Shown here piece after piece: positions 7,097 through 14,723 of a DNA stretch of 15,017 nucleotides. The notes beneath the pieces were generated by a model that ran no database searches, was not told the DNA's origin, and worked only from the letters and a program-made list of their open reading frames with translations. The stretch spans positions 1 to 15,017 of the forward strand of contig CANKWG010000029.1 in the NCBI GenBank assembly GCA_947487325.1, read 5' to 3'. Positions within the stretch are counted from its first letter, which is position 1; each line of letters begins with the position of its first letter. Both the position numbers and the translations under genes were made by a program. Source of the stretch: Oxalobacteraceae bacterium (GTDB lineage Bacteria; Pseudomonadota; Gammaproteobacteria; Burkholderiales; Burkholderiaceae_D).

Positions 7097-9103
7097 TCAG
7101 TGCAACACTGACTTGACTGCCGCAACGACTTTGTCGGTCGTAAATCCGAAATGCTTGAACAGCGCACCTGCCGGTGCAGACTCACCGAAGGTATCGATAC
7201 CGATAACAGCACCATCGAGACCAACATACCTGAACCAGAAACCTGTCACACCTGCTTCGATGGCAACACGCGGTAAATGTCGGGGTAGAACGCTCGCTTT
7301 GTAGGCGGCGTCTTGTCGCTCAAAGACATCGGTACTGGGCATGGACACGATTCTCACCGAAACACCTTCGGCGGCCAGAACCTCAGCAGACTTGAGCGCC
7401 AGTTCAACTTCGGAGCCCGTAGCAATCAGAATCACGCGCGCGTCTTTATCGTCTCTCAGCACATACCCACCACGCTGGATATTGCCGATTTGCGCAGAAT
7501 CGCGCTCGACATAGGGCAGATTTTGTCTGGAAAAAATCAATGTGCTTGGGCCGTGCTTGCGGCGCACCGCCTCGCCCCACGCCACCGCCGATTCCACTGT
7601 GTCACAGGGACGCCAGTTATCAAGATTCGGAATCAGACGCATGCTGGAGATATGCTCGACTGACTGGTGGGTCGGACCATCTTCGCCCAGACCGATGGAA
7701 TCATGTGTAAATACAAAAATCGAGCGCAGCTTCATCAGCGCGGCCATGCGCAAGGCATTGCGACTGTAATCCGAGAAGGTCAGAAACGTCGCCCCGAAAG
7801 GAATATAGCCACCATGCAGCGCGATACCATTCATGATCGCGCTCATGCCAAATTCACGCACACCATAATTGATGTGATTGCCCGGCTGGTCGGCACGAAC
7901 AGCGATACATTCTTTCCAGTTGGTGAGATTGGATCCGGTCAGATCAGCCGACCCGCCGAGAAATTCGGGCAAGGTGGGGGCGAGCGCCTGAATGGCATTC
8001 TGACTCGCCTTGCGAGTCGCAATGTTTTCTTTCTTCTGCACGCAGGCATCAATGAGTGCAGCAACGGACTGATCAAATGTAGCTGGCAGTTCCCCCTGCA
8101 TACGACGCATCAGCTCGGCAGCTTCTTTGGGGAATTTCTCGCTATACGCGTTGAATTTTTCTGTCCACGTCGCTTGCATTGAAGCGCCTTGTTGCTTCGC
8201 ATCCCAGGCAGCATACACATCAGCCGGTATCTCGAAGGGCGGAGAATCCCAGCCGATAGCAGCGCGGGTAGCTGCAATTTCAGCATCGCCCAAGGCTGCG
8301 CCATGAACCTTGTCGCTGCCCTCCATATTCGGCGATCCTTTGCCAATCACGGTCTTGCAGCAAATGAGTGTTGGACGATCGGATTTTTTGGCGGCAGCAA
8401 TCGCAGCATCCACTGCCTTCACATCATGACCATCAACATTCGGAATCACGTGCCAGCCGTAGCTCTCGAAACGCTTCGGCGTATCGTCGCGGAACCAGCC
8501 ATCCACGTTGCCATCAATGGAAATGCCATTGTCGTCATACAGCACGATCAGCTTGGATAAACGCAAGGTACCCGCAAGCGAGCAAGCTTCATGACTGATG
8601 CCTTCCATCAGGCAGCCGTCACCGAGGAATACGTAGGTGTGGTGATCAATGACCTCAAAGCCTGGCCGGTTGAACTCGGCCGCGAGCAGGTGCTCTGCCA
8701 GTGCCATACCGACTGCGTTGGTAACGCCCTGCCCCAACGGGCCGGTGGTGGTTTCAACGCCCGGCGTGATATCGACTTCCGGGTGGCCCGGCGTTAGCGA
8801 ATGTAGCTGACGAAAGTTGCGAATCTCGTCCATCGACAACGCATAACCGGACAAATGCAGCAAGGCGTACAACAGCATGGAACCATGACCGTTGGAGACG
8901 ACGAAGCGATCGCGGTCCATCCATTTGGGGTCAGCGGGGTTGTGTCGAAGATGTTTGCCCCACAAGGCGACGGCAATATCAGCCATGCCCATGGGCATAC
9001 CGGGATGTCCCGAGTTAGCTTTTTGCACAGCGTCCATTGCGAGCGCACGGATTGCATTCGCCATTTTGCGGGTATCCGCACCAGAGTCCAGATTGGAAGT
9101 CAT
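7097..9103 (-). CDS. tkt: Transketolase
   Basis: Transketolase moves two-carbon ketol units between sugar phosphates in the non-oxidative pentose phosphate pathway, using thiamine diphosphate and a divalent metal. Starting at ATG 9103 (MTSNLDSGADTRKMANAIRA) the protein has 668 residues, normal for the family. NSGHPGMPMG at 30-39 carries the substrate-binding His33, and SNGHGSML is at 70-77. The cofactor motif starts at GDGCLMEG (161-168) and ends at N192. The pyrimidine-binding domain contains NYGVREFGMSAIMNGIALHG and HDSIGLGEDGPTHQSVEH, and the C-terminal domain ends in FGFTTDKVVAAVKSVL. A TTG at 9154 is also in frame, but it lies inside the arm of an inverted repeat, would add 17 unconserved residues, and lacks a Shine-Dalgarno. 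The ATG has no clear Shine-Dalgarno either. gap follows in the same direction. Confidence 0.97.
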   Translation of the reverse strand: MTSNLDSGADTRKMANAIRALAMDAVQKANSGHPGMPMGMADIAVALWGKHLRHNPADPKWMDRDRFVVSNGHGSMLLYALLHLSGYALSMDEIRNFRQLHSLTPGHPEVDITPGVETTTGPLGQGVTNAVGMALAEHLLAAEFNRPGFEVIDHHTYVFLGDGCLMEGISHEACSLAGTLRLSKLIVLYDDNGISIDGNVDGWFRDDTPKRFESYGWHVIPNVDGHDVKAVDAAIAAAKKSDRPTLICCKTVIGKGSPNMEGSDKVHGAALGDAEIAATRAAIGWDSPPFEIPADVYAAWDAKQQGASMQATWTEKFNAYSEKFPKEAAELMRRMQGELPATFDQSVAALIDACVQKKENIATRKASQNAIQALAPTLPEFLGGSADLTGSNLTNWKECIAVRADQPGNHINYGVREFGMSAIMNGIALHGGYIPFGATFLTFSDYSRNALRMAALMKLRSIFVFTHDSIGLGEDGPTHQSVEHISSMRLIPNLDNWRPCDTVESAVAWGEAVRRKHGPSTLIFSRQNLPYVERDSAQIGNIQRGGYVLRDDKDARVILIATGSEVELALKSAEVLAAEGVSVRIVSMPSTDVFERQDAAYKASVLPRHLPRVAIEAGVTGFWFRYVGLDGAVIGIDTFGESAPAGALFKHFGFTTDKVVAAVKSVLH

Positions 9104-9140
9104 ATTGCCAAGATTGAATGAAGATACGATCGCAGCGCTG

Positions 9141-9305
9141 AGAGTCTCTATCAAAACGAGCGTCGCGGAGCGGCGCGATCCCTGTCAAGGGTGCGGCGGG
9201 TTGTCGTGCAACACGCTGCAAGCCTTAGAGCGGTACTGAGGATCTCCAGTACGCGCCCTGCCAGGCGGACCCCTGCGCTAGCAGCGGCATTTTGATAGAG
9301 ACTCT
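9141..9305 (+). ncRNA. Candidate structured RNA with 6S-like architecture, between tkt and rsmE
   Basis: A perfect 16-bp inverted repeat closes the element: AGAGTCTCTATCAAAA (9141-9156) and TTTTGATAGAGACTCT (9290-9305). Inside, GGCGCG (9172-9177) pairs with CGCGCC (9252-9257). AAGG (9187-9190) pairs with CCTT (9223-9226), and TGCGGCG (9192-9198) pairs with CGCTGCA (9214-9220) using one G-U. GTTG (9200-9203) pairs with CAAC (9209-9212) around a five-base loop. Together these form one long hairpin with a large bubble at 9178-9186 / 9227-9251, whose right side can form its own small hairpin (GTACTG/CAGTAC). A long closing stem, central bubble and terminal hairpin in about 165-180 bases are the hallmarks of 6S RNA. 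Short shared words with E. coli 6S RNA from memory (AAGCCTTA, GCGGCAT) occur in similar places. Plus is preferred because the G-U pair becomes an A-C mismatch on minus. This is inference. Alternatives are a tkt leader structure or a small non-autonomous mobile element. Confidence 0.5.
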
Positions 9306-9337
9306 ACGATGATACGTCGGCGGAAAAACCTGAGATT

Positions 9338-9366
9338 TTACCAGAGCAGGCTCGGACGCTTACAAT
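9338..9366 (+). promoter_or_regulatory. Predicted sigma-70 promoter of rsmE
   Basis: TTACCA (9338-9343, four of six -35 matches) and TACAAT (9361-9366, five of six -10 matches) are separated by exactly 17 bases. The predicted start near 9373 leaves a leader of about 40 bases before the rsmE ATG at 9413. This is the best promoter match in the window. Confidence 0.6.
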
Positions 9367-9412
9367 CGGGGCGGACCTTATTTCAACAAGCTACTTCTCG
9401 CTAATTCATCTG

Positions 9413-10138
9413 ATGCCTCGCTTCTACTGCGATCAACCTCTCGAAGCCGGCCAACTGCTGCGCCTGCCCGACCACATCGCCCGACATGTGCACGTACTTC
9501 GTCTCAAAGTCGGTGACGTGGTGACACTCTTTAACGGGAGCGGTGGCGAATACACCGCCACGCTTACGGGCATCGACAAGAAACAGGTCGAGGTCGAAGT
9601 AAAAACATTCTTTGCGCGAGAAGCCGAGCCAGCTCACGCGATCACGCTCGCACAAGGTTTGCCCGAAGGCACCAAGATGGATTGGATCATTGAAAAAGCG
9701 GTCGAGCTGGGCGCCACCGGCATTCAACCGCTGATGTGCAGTCGCTCCGTGATCCGGCTTGATGAGGAGCGCGCGGCAAAAAAAATGATTCACTGGCAGG
9801 GCATCATGGCGGCGGCAGCCGAGCAATGTGGCCGCAACCGCCTGCCCACGCTGGGTGCGCCACTGCGTTTCGATCACTGGGTTGCACAGCACAGCATGCA
9901 TCGCCGCGTCTTGCTCTCGCCCCGCGCGAACGAATCCCTGCACGCCTGGGCTCGCCATCAGCCAGCGCAAGCGATCACTCTGATGATAGGCCCTGAGGGC
10001 GGGTGGTCGGAGGATGAAGAGCGCCTCGCCATCAGCCATGGCGCCCTCTGTCTGGGTTTGGGCGAGCGCATACTGCGCACAGAGACTGCAGGCATAGCCG
10101 CACTCGCGGCGCTGCAGGCACTTTGGGCCGGCGTGTGA
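9413..10138 (+). CDS. rsmE: 16S rRNA (uracil(1498)-N3)-methyltransferase RsmE
   Basis: RsmE methylates N3 of U1498 in helix 44 of 16S rRNA, at the decoding centre, using S-adenosylmethionine. At 241 residues it matches the family length of about 243. The N-terminal PUA-like part contains DHIARHVHVLRLKVGD (20-35) and LFNGSGGEY (39-47). The SPOUT methyltransferase part contains the markers EKAVELGATGIQPL (94-107), EQCGR (137-141), IGPEGGWSEDE (192-202) and the knot motif LGERILRTETAGIAAL (216-231). The ATG at 9413 has no Shine-Dalgarno but fits the family N-terminus (PRFYCDQPL). It is divergent from tkt, with the structured element in between. A 315-codon open frame at 9401-10348 on the opposite strand is a shadow of this gene. 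Confidence 0.95.
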   Translation: MPRFYCDQPLEAGQLLRLPDHIARHVHVLRLKVGDVVTLFNGSGGEYTATLTGIDKKQVEVEVKTFFAREAEPAHAITLAQGLPEGTKMDWIIEKAVELGATGIQPLMCSRSVIRLDEERAAKKMIHWQGIMAAAAEQCGRNRLPTLGAPLRFDHWVAQHSMHRRVLLSPRANESLHAWARHQPAQAITLMIGPEGGWSEDEERLAISHGALCLGLGERILRTETAGIAALAALQALWAGV

Positions 10139-10370
10139 ATCCTTGGCTGACTGATCGGCTGACGGTTCGGCCGCTTTATTGGTCAGCACAAGAGCCCGTT
10201 CAAGCCCCCAACCCGGTTTTTGGGTACTTCGGCGACTTTTTTCATCGCCTCCGCACTGCCGTCCAGCCGTAACCGGCAAGACCCGCTGAAAGCTGGCTGA
10301 TCCGGCGGGAAACCAAGGGAAAACCTCTATAATCGAGGGCTTTCGCACTGCTGCACCTCACACTCTGCTC
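10139..10370 (+). other. Intergenic region between rsmE and ribF with several inverted repeats
   Basis: These 232 bases hold no credible gene. GCTGAC (10158-10163) can pair with GTCAGC (10182-10187), CCCAA (10207-10211) with TTGGG (10220-10224), and GGCGA (10231-10235) with TCGCC (10245-10249) around a loop containing six T (10237-10242). CCCGC (10282-10286) can pair with GCGGG (10305-10309). None is a textbook terminator, although the second hairpin followed by the T run could weakly end the rsmE transcript. I saw no FMN riboswitch signature. Confidence 0.4.
10328..10333 (+). promoter_or_regulatory. Consensus -10 box, probable promoter of the ribF-ileS-lspA-coaBC operon
   Basis: TATAAT is a perfect -10 hexamer, 37 bases before the ribF ATG. 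A start near 10340 would leave a leader of about 30 bases. No good -35 lies at 16-18 bases; the stretch there is GC-rich (CGGCGGGA). An activator or an imperfect -35 would be needed, or the match is chance. Confidence 0.5.
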
Positions 10371-11345
10371 ATGAAGGTATTTCGCGGACTCCCCTCGCTG
10401 GCTGATCGACGCCCATGCGCCCTGACCATCGGTAATTTCGATGGCGTGCATCTGGGCCATCGGGCATTGCTTGCGCGCGTGTCGGATGCAGCGCAAGGTC
10501 TAGGCGTTGAGACTGCCGTTATGACCTTCGAGCCGCACCCGAGAGAGTTTTTCGCGCGGATGGCCGGTGACGAAAGTCGCGCACCCAGCCGGATTGCCAA
10601 CCTGCGTGACAAGTTGCAAGCACTCGCGCAAGCAGGTGTGGATCGAGTCATTGTTGAACATTTCAATGCGCACTTCGCATCACTGTCGCCGGAAAATTTT
10701 ATTCGTCAGATCCTGGTCGAGGGCTTGCAGGTTAAGTGGCTGATCGTGGGTGATGATTTCTGCTTCGGTGCAAAACGTGCAGGGAATTTCGAGTTGCTGG
10801 CCGAGGCCGGGAAAAGGTACGGCTTTGAAGTCGTTGCTCTGCCCACCGTCGCACACGAGGGAGCGCGCATTTCTTCTTCTGCCGTGCGTGCCGCGCTGAC
10901 TGAGGGTGACTTCGCGCATGCCCGGGAATTGCTGGGCAATCCTTATTCGATTTCAGGCCGGGTTCTGCATGGTCGCAAGCTGGGGCGCACGATTGGTTTT
11001 CCAACCGCCAATCTGCGGATCGCACACCGGCGTCCTGCCCTGAACGGAATTTTTGTGGTGCAGGTACACGGCCTGGCAGACCATCCTTTACCGGCAGTCG
11101 CGAGTATGGGCGTACGTCCTACGGTAGAAGACAATGGGCGAGTACTGCTTGAGGTACACGTATTTGATTACGCCGGCGATTGCTACGGCAAACTGATCCG
11201 CGTGGAGTTTCTGGAAAAACTGCGCGATGAAGAAAAATACAATGACCTTGAGACTCTCACCGAGGCTATCGCTGCTGATGCACGCGCTGCGCGCGCCTTT
11301 TTTGCAGAACAAAGCCATCCGACTCTTACCGAATTTCCATCTTGA
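10371..11345 (+). CDS. ribF: Bifunctional riboflavin kinase / FAD synthetase RibF
   Basis: RibF phosphorylates riboflavin to FMN and then adenylylates FMN to FAD in the cytoplasm. The 324-residue protein matches the usual 310-330. The N-terminal FAD synthetase domain has the nucleotidyltransferase motif TIGNFDGVHLGH at 19-30, followed by VMTFEPHPREFF and the late motif RISSSAVRAAL. The C-terminal flavokinase domain has GRTIGFPTANL at 205-215, including the ATP/Mg-binding PTAN, and the catalytic-type glutamate E261 in LLEVHVFD. The ATG at 10371 lacks a Shine-Dalgarno but gives the standard N-terminus MKVFRGL. ileS starts nine bases after its stop. The ribF-ileS-lspA order is widely conserved in proteobacteria. 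Confidence 0.97.
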   Translation: MKVFRGLPSLADRRPCALTIGNFDGVHLGHRALLARVSDAAQGLGVETAVMTFEPHPREFFARMAGDESRAPSRIANLRDKLQALAQAGVDRVIVEHFNAHFASLSPENFIRQILVEGLQVKWLIVGDDFCFGAKRAGNFELLAEAGKRYGFEVVALPTVAHEGARISSSAVRAALTEGDFAHARELLGNPYSISGRVLHGRKLGRTIGFPTANLRIAHRRPALNGIFVVQVHGLADHPLPAVASMGVRPTVEDNGRVLLEVHVFDYAGDCYGKLIRVEFLEKLRDEEKYNDLETLTEAIAADARAARAFFAEQSHPTLTEFPS

Positions 11346-11354
11346 TCGCGCCTC

Positions 11355-14216
11355 ATGTCAGACAACAGCAAAAAATCTGAAAGCAAATATCCGGTCAATA
11401 TGACCGAAACACCCTTCCCAATGCGCGGTGATCTCGCCAAGCGCGAGCCGCAATGGGTGGCACAGTGGCAGCAGAAAAAGTTGTACCAGCGGATTCGCAA
11501 GGCGTCTGCTGGCAGACCAAAATTCATCCTGCATGACGGCCCGCCCTACGCCAACGGTGATATTCACATCGGGCACGCGGTGAACAAAATCCTGAAGGAC
11601 ATGATCGTAAAGACACGTCAACTGGAAGGCTTTGACGCGCAATACGTACCCGGCTGGGATTGCCACGGTATGCCGATCGAAATTCAAATCGAAAAGCAGT
11701 ATGGGAAAAATCTGCCCACCGCCGATGTGTTGGCCAAATCGCGCGCGTACGCAGCAGAGCAGGTGGAGCGACAGAAAAAAGATTTTATTCGTCTGGGTGT
11801 ACTGGGTGATTGGGATAATCCTTACCTAACGATGAATTACCGCAACGAGGCCGATGAAATCCGTGCGCTCGGCAGCATTCTCGACAAAGGATTTGTTTAC
11901 CGCGGACTCAAGCCCGTCAACTGGTGTTTCGATTGCGGATCCGCACTCGCCGAAGCGGAAGTGGAATATCAGGACAAGCGCGACCCCGCTATTGATGTCG
12001 GCTTTCCGTTCGCCGAACCGGAACGAGTGGCCAAAGCGTTTGGACTCGCATCACTGCCTGTACAAAAAGGTTATGTGGTGATCTGGACCACGACACCTTG
12101 GACGATACCGTCCAACCAGGCACTCAATATGCATCCCGAGTTCAGCTACGCGCTGGTTGAGACCGTACGCAATGATGAAACCATATTGCTCATCCTTTCA
12201 GAAGATCTGGTGGAGAGTTGCCTCACGCGCTACGGTCTGGAGGGTAAAACAATTGCGACCTGTACAGGCGAAGCCTTGTCGGGCGTGAATTTTCATCACC
12301 CGATGTCATCCGCTGATGTTGGCTATGCGCGCTTGTCACCCGTCTATCTAGGCGACTATGTGACCAAAGATGCCGGCACCGGCATCGTGCACTCCGCACC
12401 GGCCTATGGCGTTGAAGACTACGCCTCCTGCAAGGCGCACGGCATGAAGGACGACGCCATCATCAATCCAGTGATGGGTGATGGCCGTTATGCGTCGACG
12501 CTGCCTCTGTTTGGCGGCATGACCATCTGGGAAGCATCAAAGCCGATTTGCAGCACGCTCGACAACGCAGGTACTTTGTTCAAACTAGTGATGTTTGATC
12601 ACAGCTACATGCACTGCTGGCGCCATAAGACGCCGATCATTTATCGCGCGACTTCGCAATGGTTTGCGAGTATGGATCGCACACCGAAAGACGGCAGCGC
12701 TTCCTTGCGCGCGACGGCACTGTCGGCTGTGGATGCAACCCGCTTTTACCCTGGCTGGGGCAAGGCGCGTCTTCACGGCATGATTGCCAATCGCCCGGAC
12801 TGGACTTTGTCACGTCAGCGCCAGTGGGGTGTGCCGATGGCATTTTTCGTACACAAGGAAACCGGCGATCTGCATCCTGATACACCAGCCCTGCTTGAAA
12901 AAGTCGCGCAACGTGTTGAGCAAAACGGTATTGAAGCTTGGCACACGCTGGACCTGAATGAATTTCTGGGTGCCGATGCGGTGCACTACGAAAAAAATCG
13001 CGACACACTCGATGTCTGGTTTGATTCTGGCACCACTCATCAAACCGTGCTGCGAGGATCACACGTTGCCGAGTCACAGTTTCCCGCAGATCTGTATCTG
13101 GAAGGCTCAGATCAGCACCGTGGCTGGTTTCACTCATCGCTGCTGACCTCAGCCATGCTGAATGGCTGCGCGCCGTACAAGGCACTCCTGACACATGGCT
13201 TTGTCGTGGATGGCGAGGGCAAGAAAATGTCCAAGTCCAAGGGCAATGTGGTCGCACCTCAAAAAGTTTCCGATACGCTAGGCGCAGAGATTCTCCGTCT
13301 GTGGGTGGCTGCCACTGATTATTCGGGTGAGCTGTCGATCTCGGATGAAATCCTCAAGCGTGTGGTGGAAAGCTACCGACGCATTCGCAATACGCTGCGC
13401 TTCCTGTTGGCCAATACTTCAGATTTTGATGCGCAGCGTGATGCGGTTGCGATTGATCAGCTACTTGAAATCGACCGCCACGCGATTGCCCGCATGACGC
13501 AATTGCAGCAAGAAATTCGTGCGCATTTTGATGAATACGAATTCCATCCGGTCGTCGCCAAGCTGCAGATGTACTGCTCGGAAGATCTGGGTGGTTTTTA
13601 TCTGGATATTCTCAAAGACCGGCTGTACACCAGCGGTGTAGATTCTGCTGCGCGTCGCTCGGCACAAACTGCCATCTGGCATATCACCCAGGCATTGCTG
13701 CGCTTGATGGCGCCAGTGCTGTCGTTCACGGTGGAAGAAGCCTGGTCGATGTTTGCTGATAAAGCGACTTACGATGCCTCGGGCGAGACGATTTTCACGC
13801 AGACTTTCTACACGCTGCCCGAGATTGCCGATGCGGATGCGCTGCTGGAAAAATATGCGAGCTTGCGCGAAATTCGGGCTTCAGTGCAGAAAGAGCTGGA
13901 GGCGCTGCGAGTATCCGGTGCGATCGGTTCCTCGCTGCAGGCCGAGGTTGCGATTCACGCCAGCGGCGACAAGCTGAGTCTTCTGCAGGAACTGGGTGAC
14001 GATCTGAAATTTATTCTCATCACCTCTGATGCGCAGCTTGTTCCTGTTGCTTCGAGTGCTGAAGAAAAAATTCTGGTGACGGCATCAACCCACAAAAAAT
14101 GTGAGCGCTGCTGGCATTATCGCGCTGATGTCGGTGAGCATGCAGACCACTCGGGCTTGTGCGGTCGCTGCGTATCTAATTTGTTTGGTCAGGGCGAACG
14201 GCGACGCGCCGCCTGA
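11355..14216 (+). CDS. ileS: Isoleucyl-tRNA synthetase
   Basis: IleRS charges tRNA-Ile and edits misactivated valine. It is a class I synthetase of 953 residues, close to E. coli IleS (938). The HIGH motif is at 71-74 within PPYANGDIHIGHA, and KMSKS is at 624-628. The editing domain carries WTTTPWTIPSNQALN starting at W244. DVWFDSGTTH, the usual pre-KMSKS landmark, is present. The C-terminal zinc-binding region keeps both cysteine pairs, C916/C919 (CERCW) and C936/C939 (CGRC), as in bacterial-type IleRS (IleS1), the mupirocin-sensitive kind. The ATG at 11355 gives an N-terminus with a short polar extension before YPVNMTETPFPMRGDLAKRE. No Shine-Dalgarno is visible, so translation may be coupled to ribF. 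lspA follows after 19 bases. Confidence 0.98.
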   Translation: MSDNSKKSESKYPVNMTETPFPMRGDLAKREPQWVAQWQQKKLYQRIRKASAGRPKFILHDGPPYANGDIHIGHAVNKILKDMIVKTRQLEGFDAQYVPGWDCHGMPIEIQIEKQYGKNLPTADVLAKSRAYAAEQVERQKKDFIRLGVLGDWDNPYLTMNYRNEADEIRALGSILDKGFVYRGLKPVNWCFDCGSALAEAEVEYQDKRDPAIDVGFPFAEPERVAKAFGLASLPVQKGYVVIWTTTPWTIPSNQALNMHPEFSYALVETVRNDETILLILSEDLVESCLTRYGLEGKTIATCTGEALSGVNFHHPMSSADVGYARLSPVYLGDYVTKDAGTGIVHSAPAYGVEDYASCKAHGMKDDAIINPVMGDGRYASTLPLFGGMTIWEASKPICSTLDNAGTLFKLVMFDHSYMHCWRHKTPIIYRATSQWFASMDRTPKDGSASLRATALSAVDATRFYPGWGKARLHGMIANRPDWTLSRQRQWGVPMAFFVHKETGDLHPDTPALLEKVAQRVEQNGIEAWHTLDLNEFLGADAVHYEKNRDTLDVWFDSGTTHQTVLRGSHVAESQFPADLYLEGSDQHRGWFHSSLLTSAMLNGCAPYKALLTHGFVVDGEGKKMSKSKGNVVAPQKVSDTLGAEILRLWVAATDYSGELSISDEILKRVVESYRRIRNTLRFLLANTSDFDAQRDAVAIDQLLEIDRHAIARMTQLQQEIRAHFDEYEFHPVVAKLQMYCSEDLGGFYLDILKDRLYTSGVDSAARRSAQTAIWHITQALLRLMAPVLSFTVEEAWSMFADKATYDASGETIFTQTFYTLPEIADADALLEKYASLREIRASVQKELEALRVSGAIGSSLQAEVAIHASGDKLSLLQELGDDLKFILITSDAQLVPVASSAEEKILVTASTHKKCERCWHYRADVGEHADHSGLCGRCVSNLFGQGERRRAA

Positions 14217-14235
14217 CATCAACTGAAGGCTGTCA

Positions 14236-14715
14236 ATGGGAAAAAAGAACGCAGGTCTGATGCTGTGGCTGGGTATTGCGCTGGTAGTGGTCTTGCTAGA
14301 TCAGGTAACCAAGATCACCATGAGCAAGCTCCTGCTGTACGGCCAGTCTGAACCAATCACGACCTACTTTAATCTGGTCATGGTCTACAACAAAGGCGCA
14401 GCTTTCAGCTTTTTGTCGGATCAGCCGGGATGGCAGCGCTACTTCTTCACTGGTGTTTCTGTTATCGCTTCCGTATTCATTCTTTGGATGCTCAAGCGCA
14501 ATCCCGATCAGCGTCTGTTCTGTTGGTCACTGGCGCTGATTTTGGGCGGCGCCATAGGCAACCTGATTGATCGTGTCGCTTACGGGCATGTGATCGATTT
14601 TCTCGACTTTTATGTGCGCGGCTGGCACTGGCCGGCATTCAATGTCGCGGACAGTGCGATTACTGTGGGAGCGATATTGTTCGTGCTGGATGAATTCCGC
14701 CGCGTCAACCGCTAG
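14236..14715 (+). CDS. lspA: Lipoprotein signal peptidase (signal peptidase II)
   Basis: LspA is an inner-membrane aspartyl peptidase that removes the signal peptide of diacylglyceryl-modified prolipoproteins. The 159 residues contain four hydrophobic segments, at about 8-24, 66-87, 94-112 and 136-153. The conserved boxes are LDQVTK (21-26), YNKGAAFSFL (51-60), GGAIGNLIDRVAYGHVIDF (104-122) and FNVADSAITVGA (135-146). The catalytic dyad is D121 and D139, matching the VVDF and NxAD aspartates of characterised LspA. GAAGG (14223-14228 region) serves as Shine-Dalgarno for the ATG at 14236. It is the third gene of the ribF operon, and coaBC follows eight bases after its stop. The two lipoproteins encoded at 4927-5961 would be substrates. 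Confidence 0.97.
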   Translation: MGKKNAGLMLWLGIALVVVLLDQVTKITMSKLLLYGQSEPITTYFNLVMVYNKGAAFSFLSDQPGWQRYFFTGVSVIASVFILWMLKRNPDQRLFCWSLALILGGAIGNLIDRVAYGHVIDFLDFYVRGWHWPAFNVADSAITVGAILFVLDEFRRVNR

Positions 14716-14723
14716 AGGGACTT

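Noticed and set aside
7051..7227. N-terminal extension of gap by 59 residues
   Set aside because: The extension reads tkt coding sequence in another frame. The family N-terminus and a good Shine-Dalgarno both sit at 7050.
9401..10348. A 315-codon open frame on the minus strand covering all of rsmE
   Set aside because: It lies fully antisense to a well-recognised gene, and its product has a low-complexity, shadow-like composition with no recognisable motif. Long antisense frames are common opposite genes with this codon use.
10139..10370. FMN riboswitch upstream of ribF
   Set aside because: I looked for the conserved RFN-element blocks (AGGG and GGGG-type junction sequences in the right order) and did not see them. 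These elements normally precede riboflavin synthesis or transport genes such as ribB.
12637..13257. A 206-codon minus-strand open frame inside ileS
   Set aside because: It is antisense to a conserved part of ileS containing the KMSKS region. The product is rich in Pro, Ser, His and Arg, with no family signature and no ribosome binding site.
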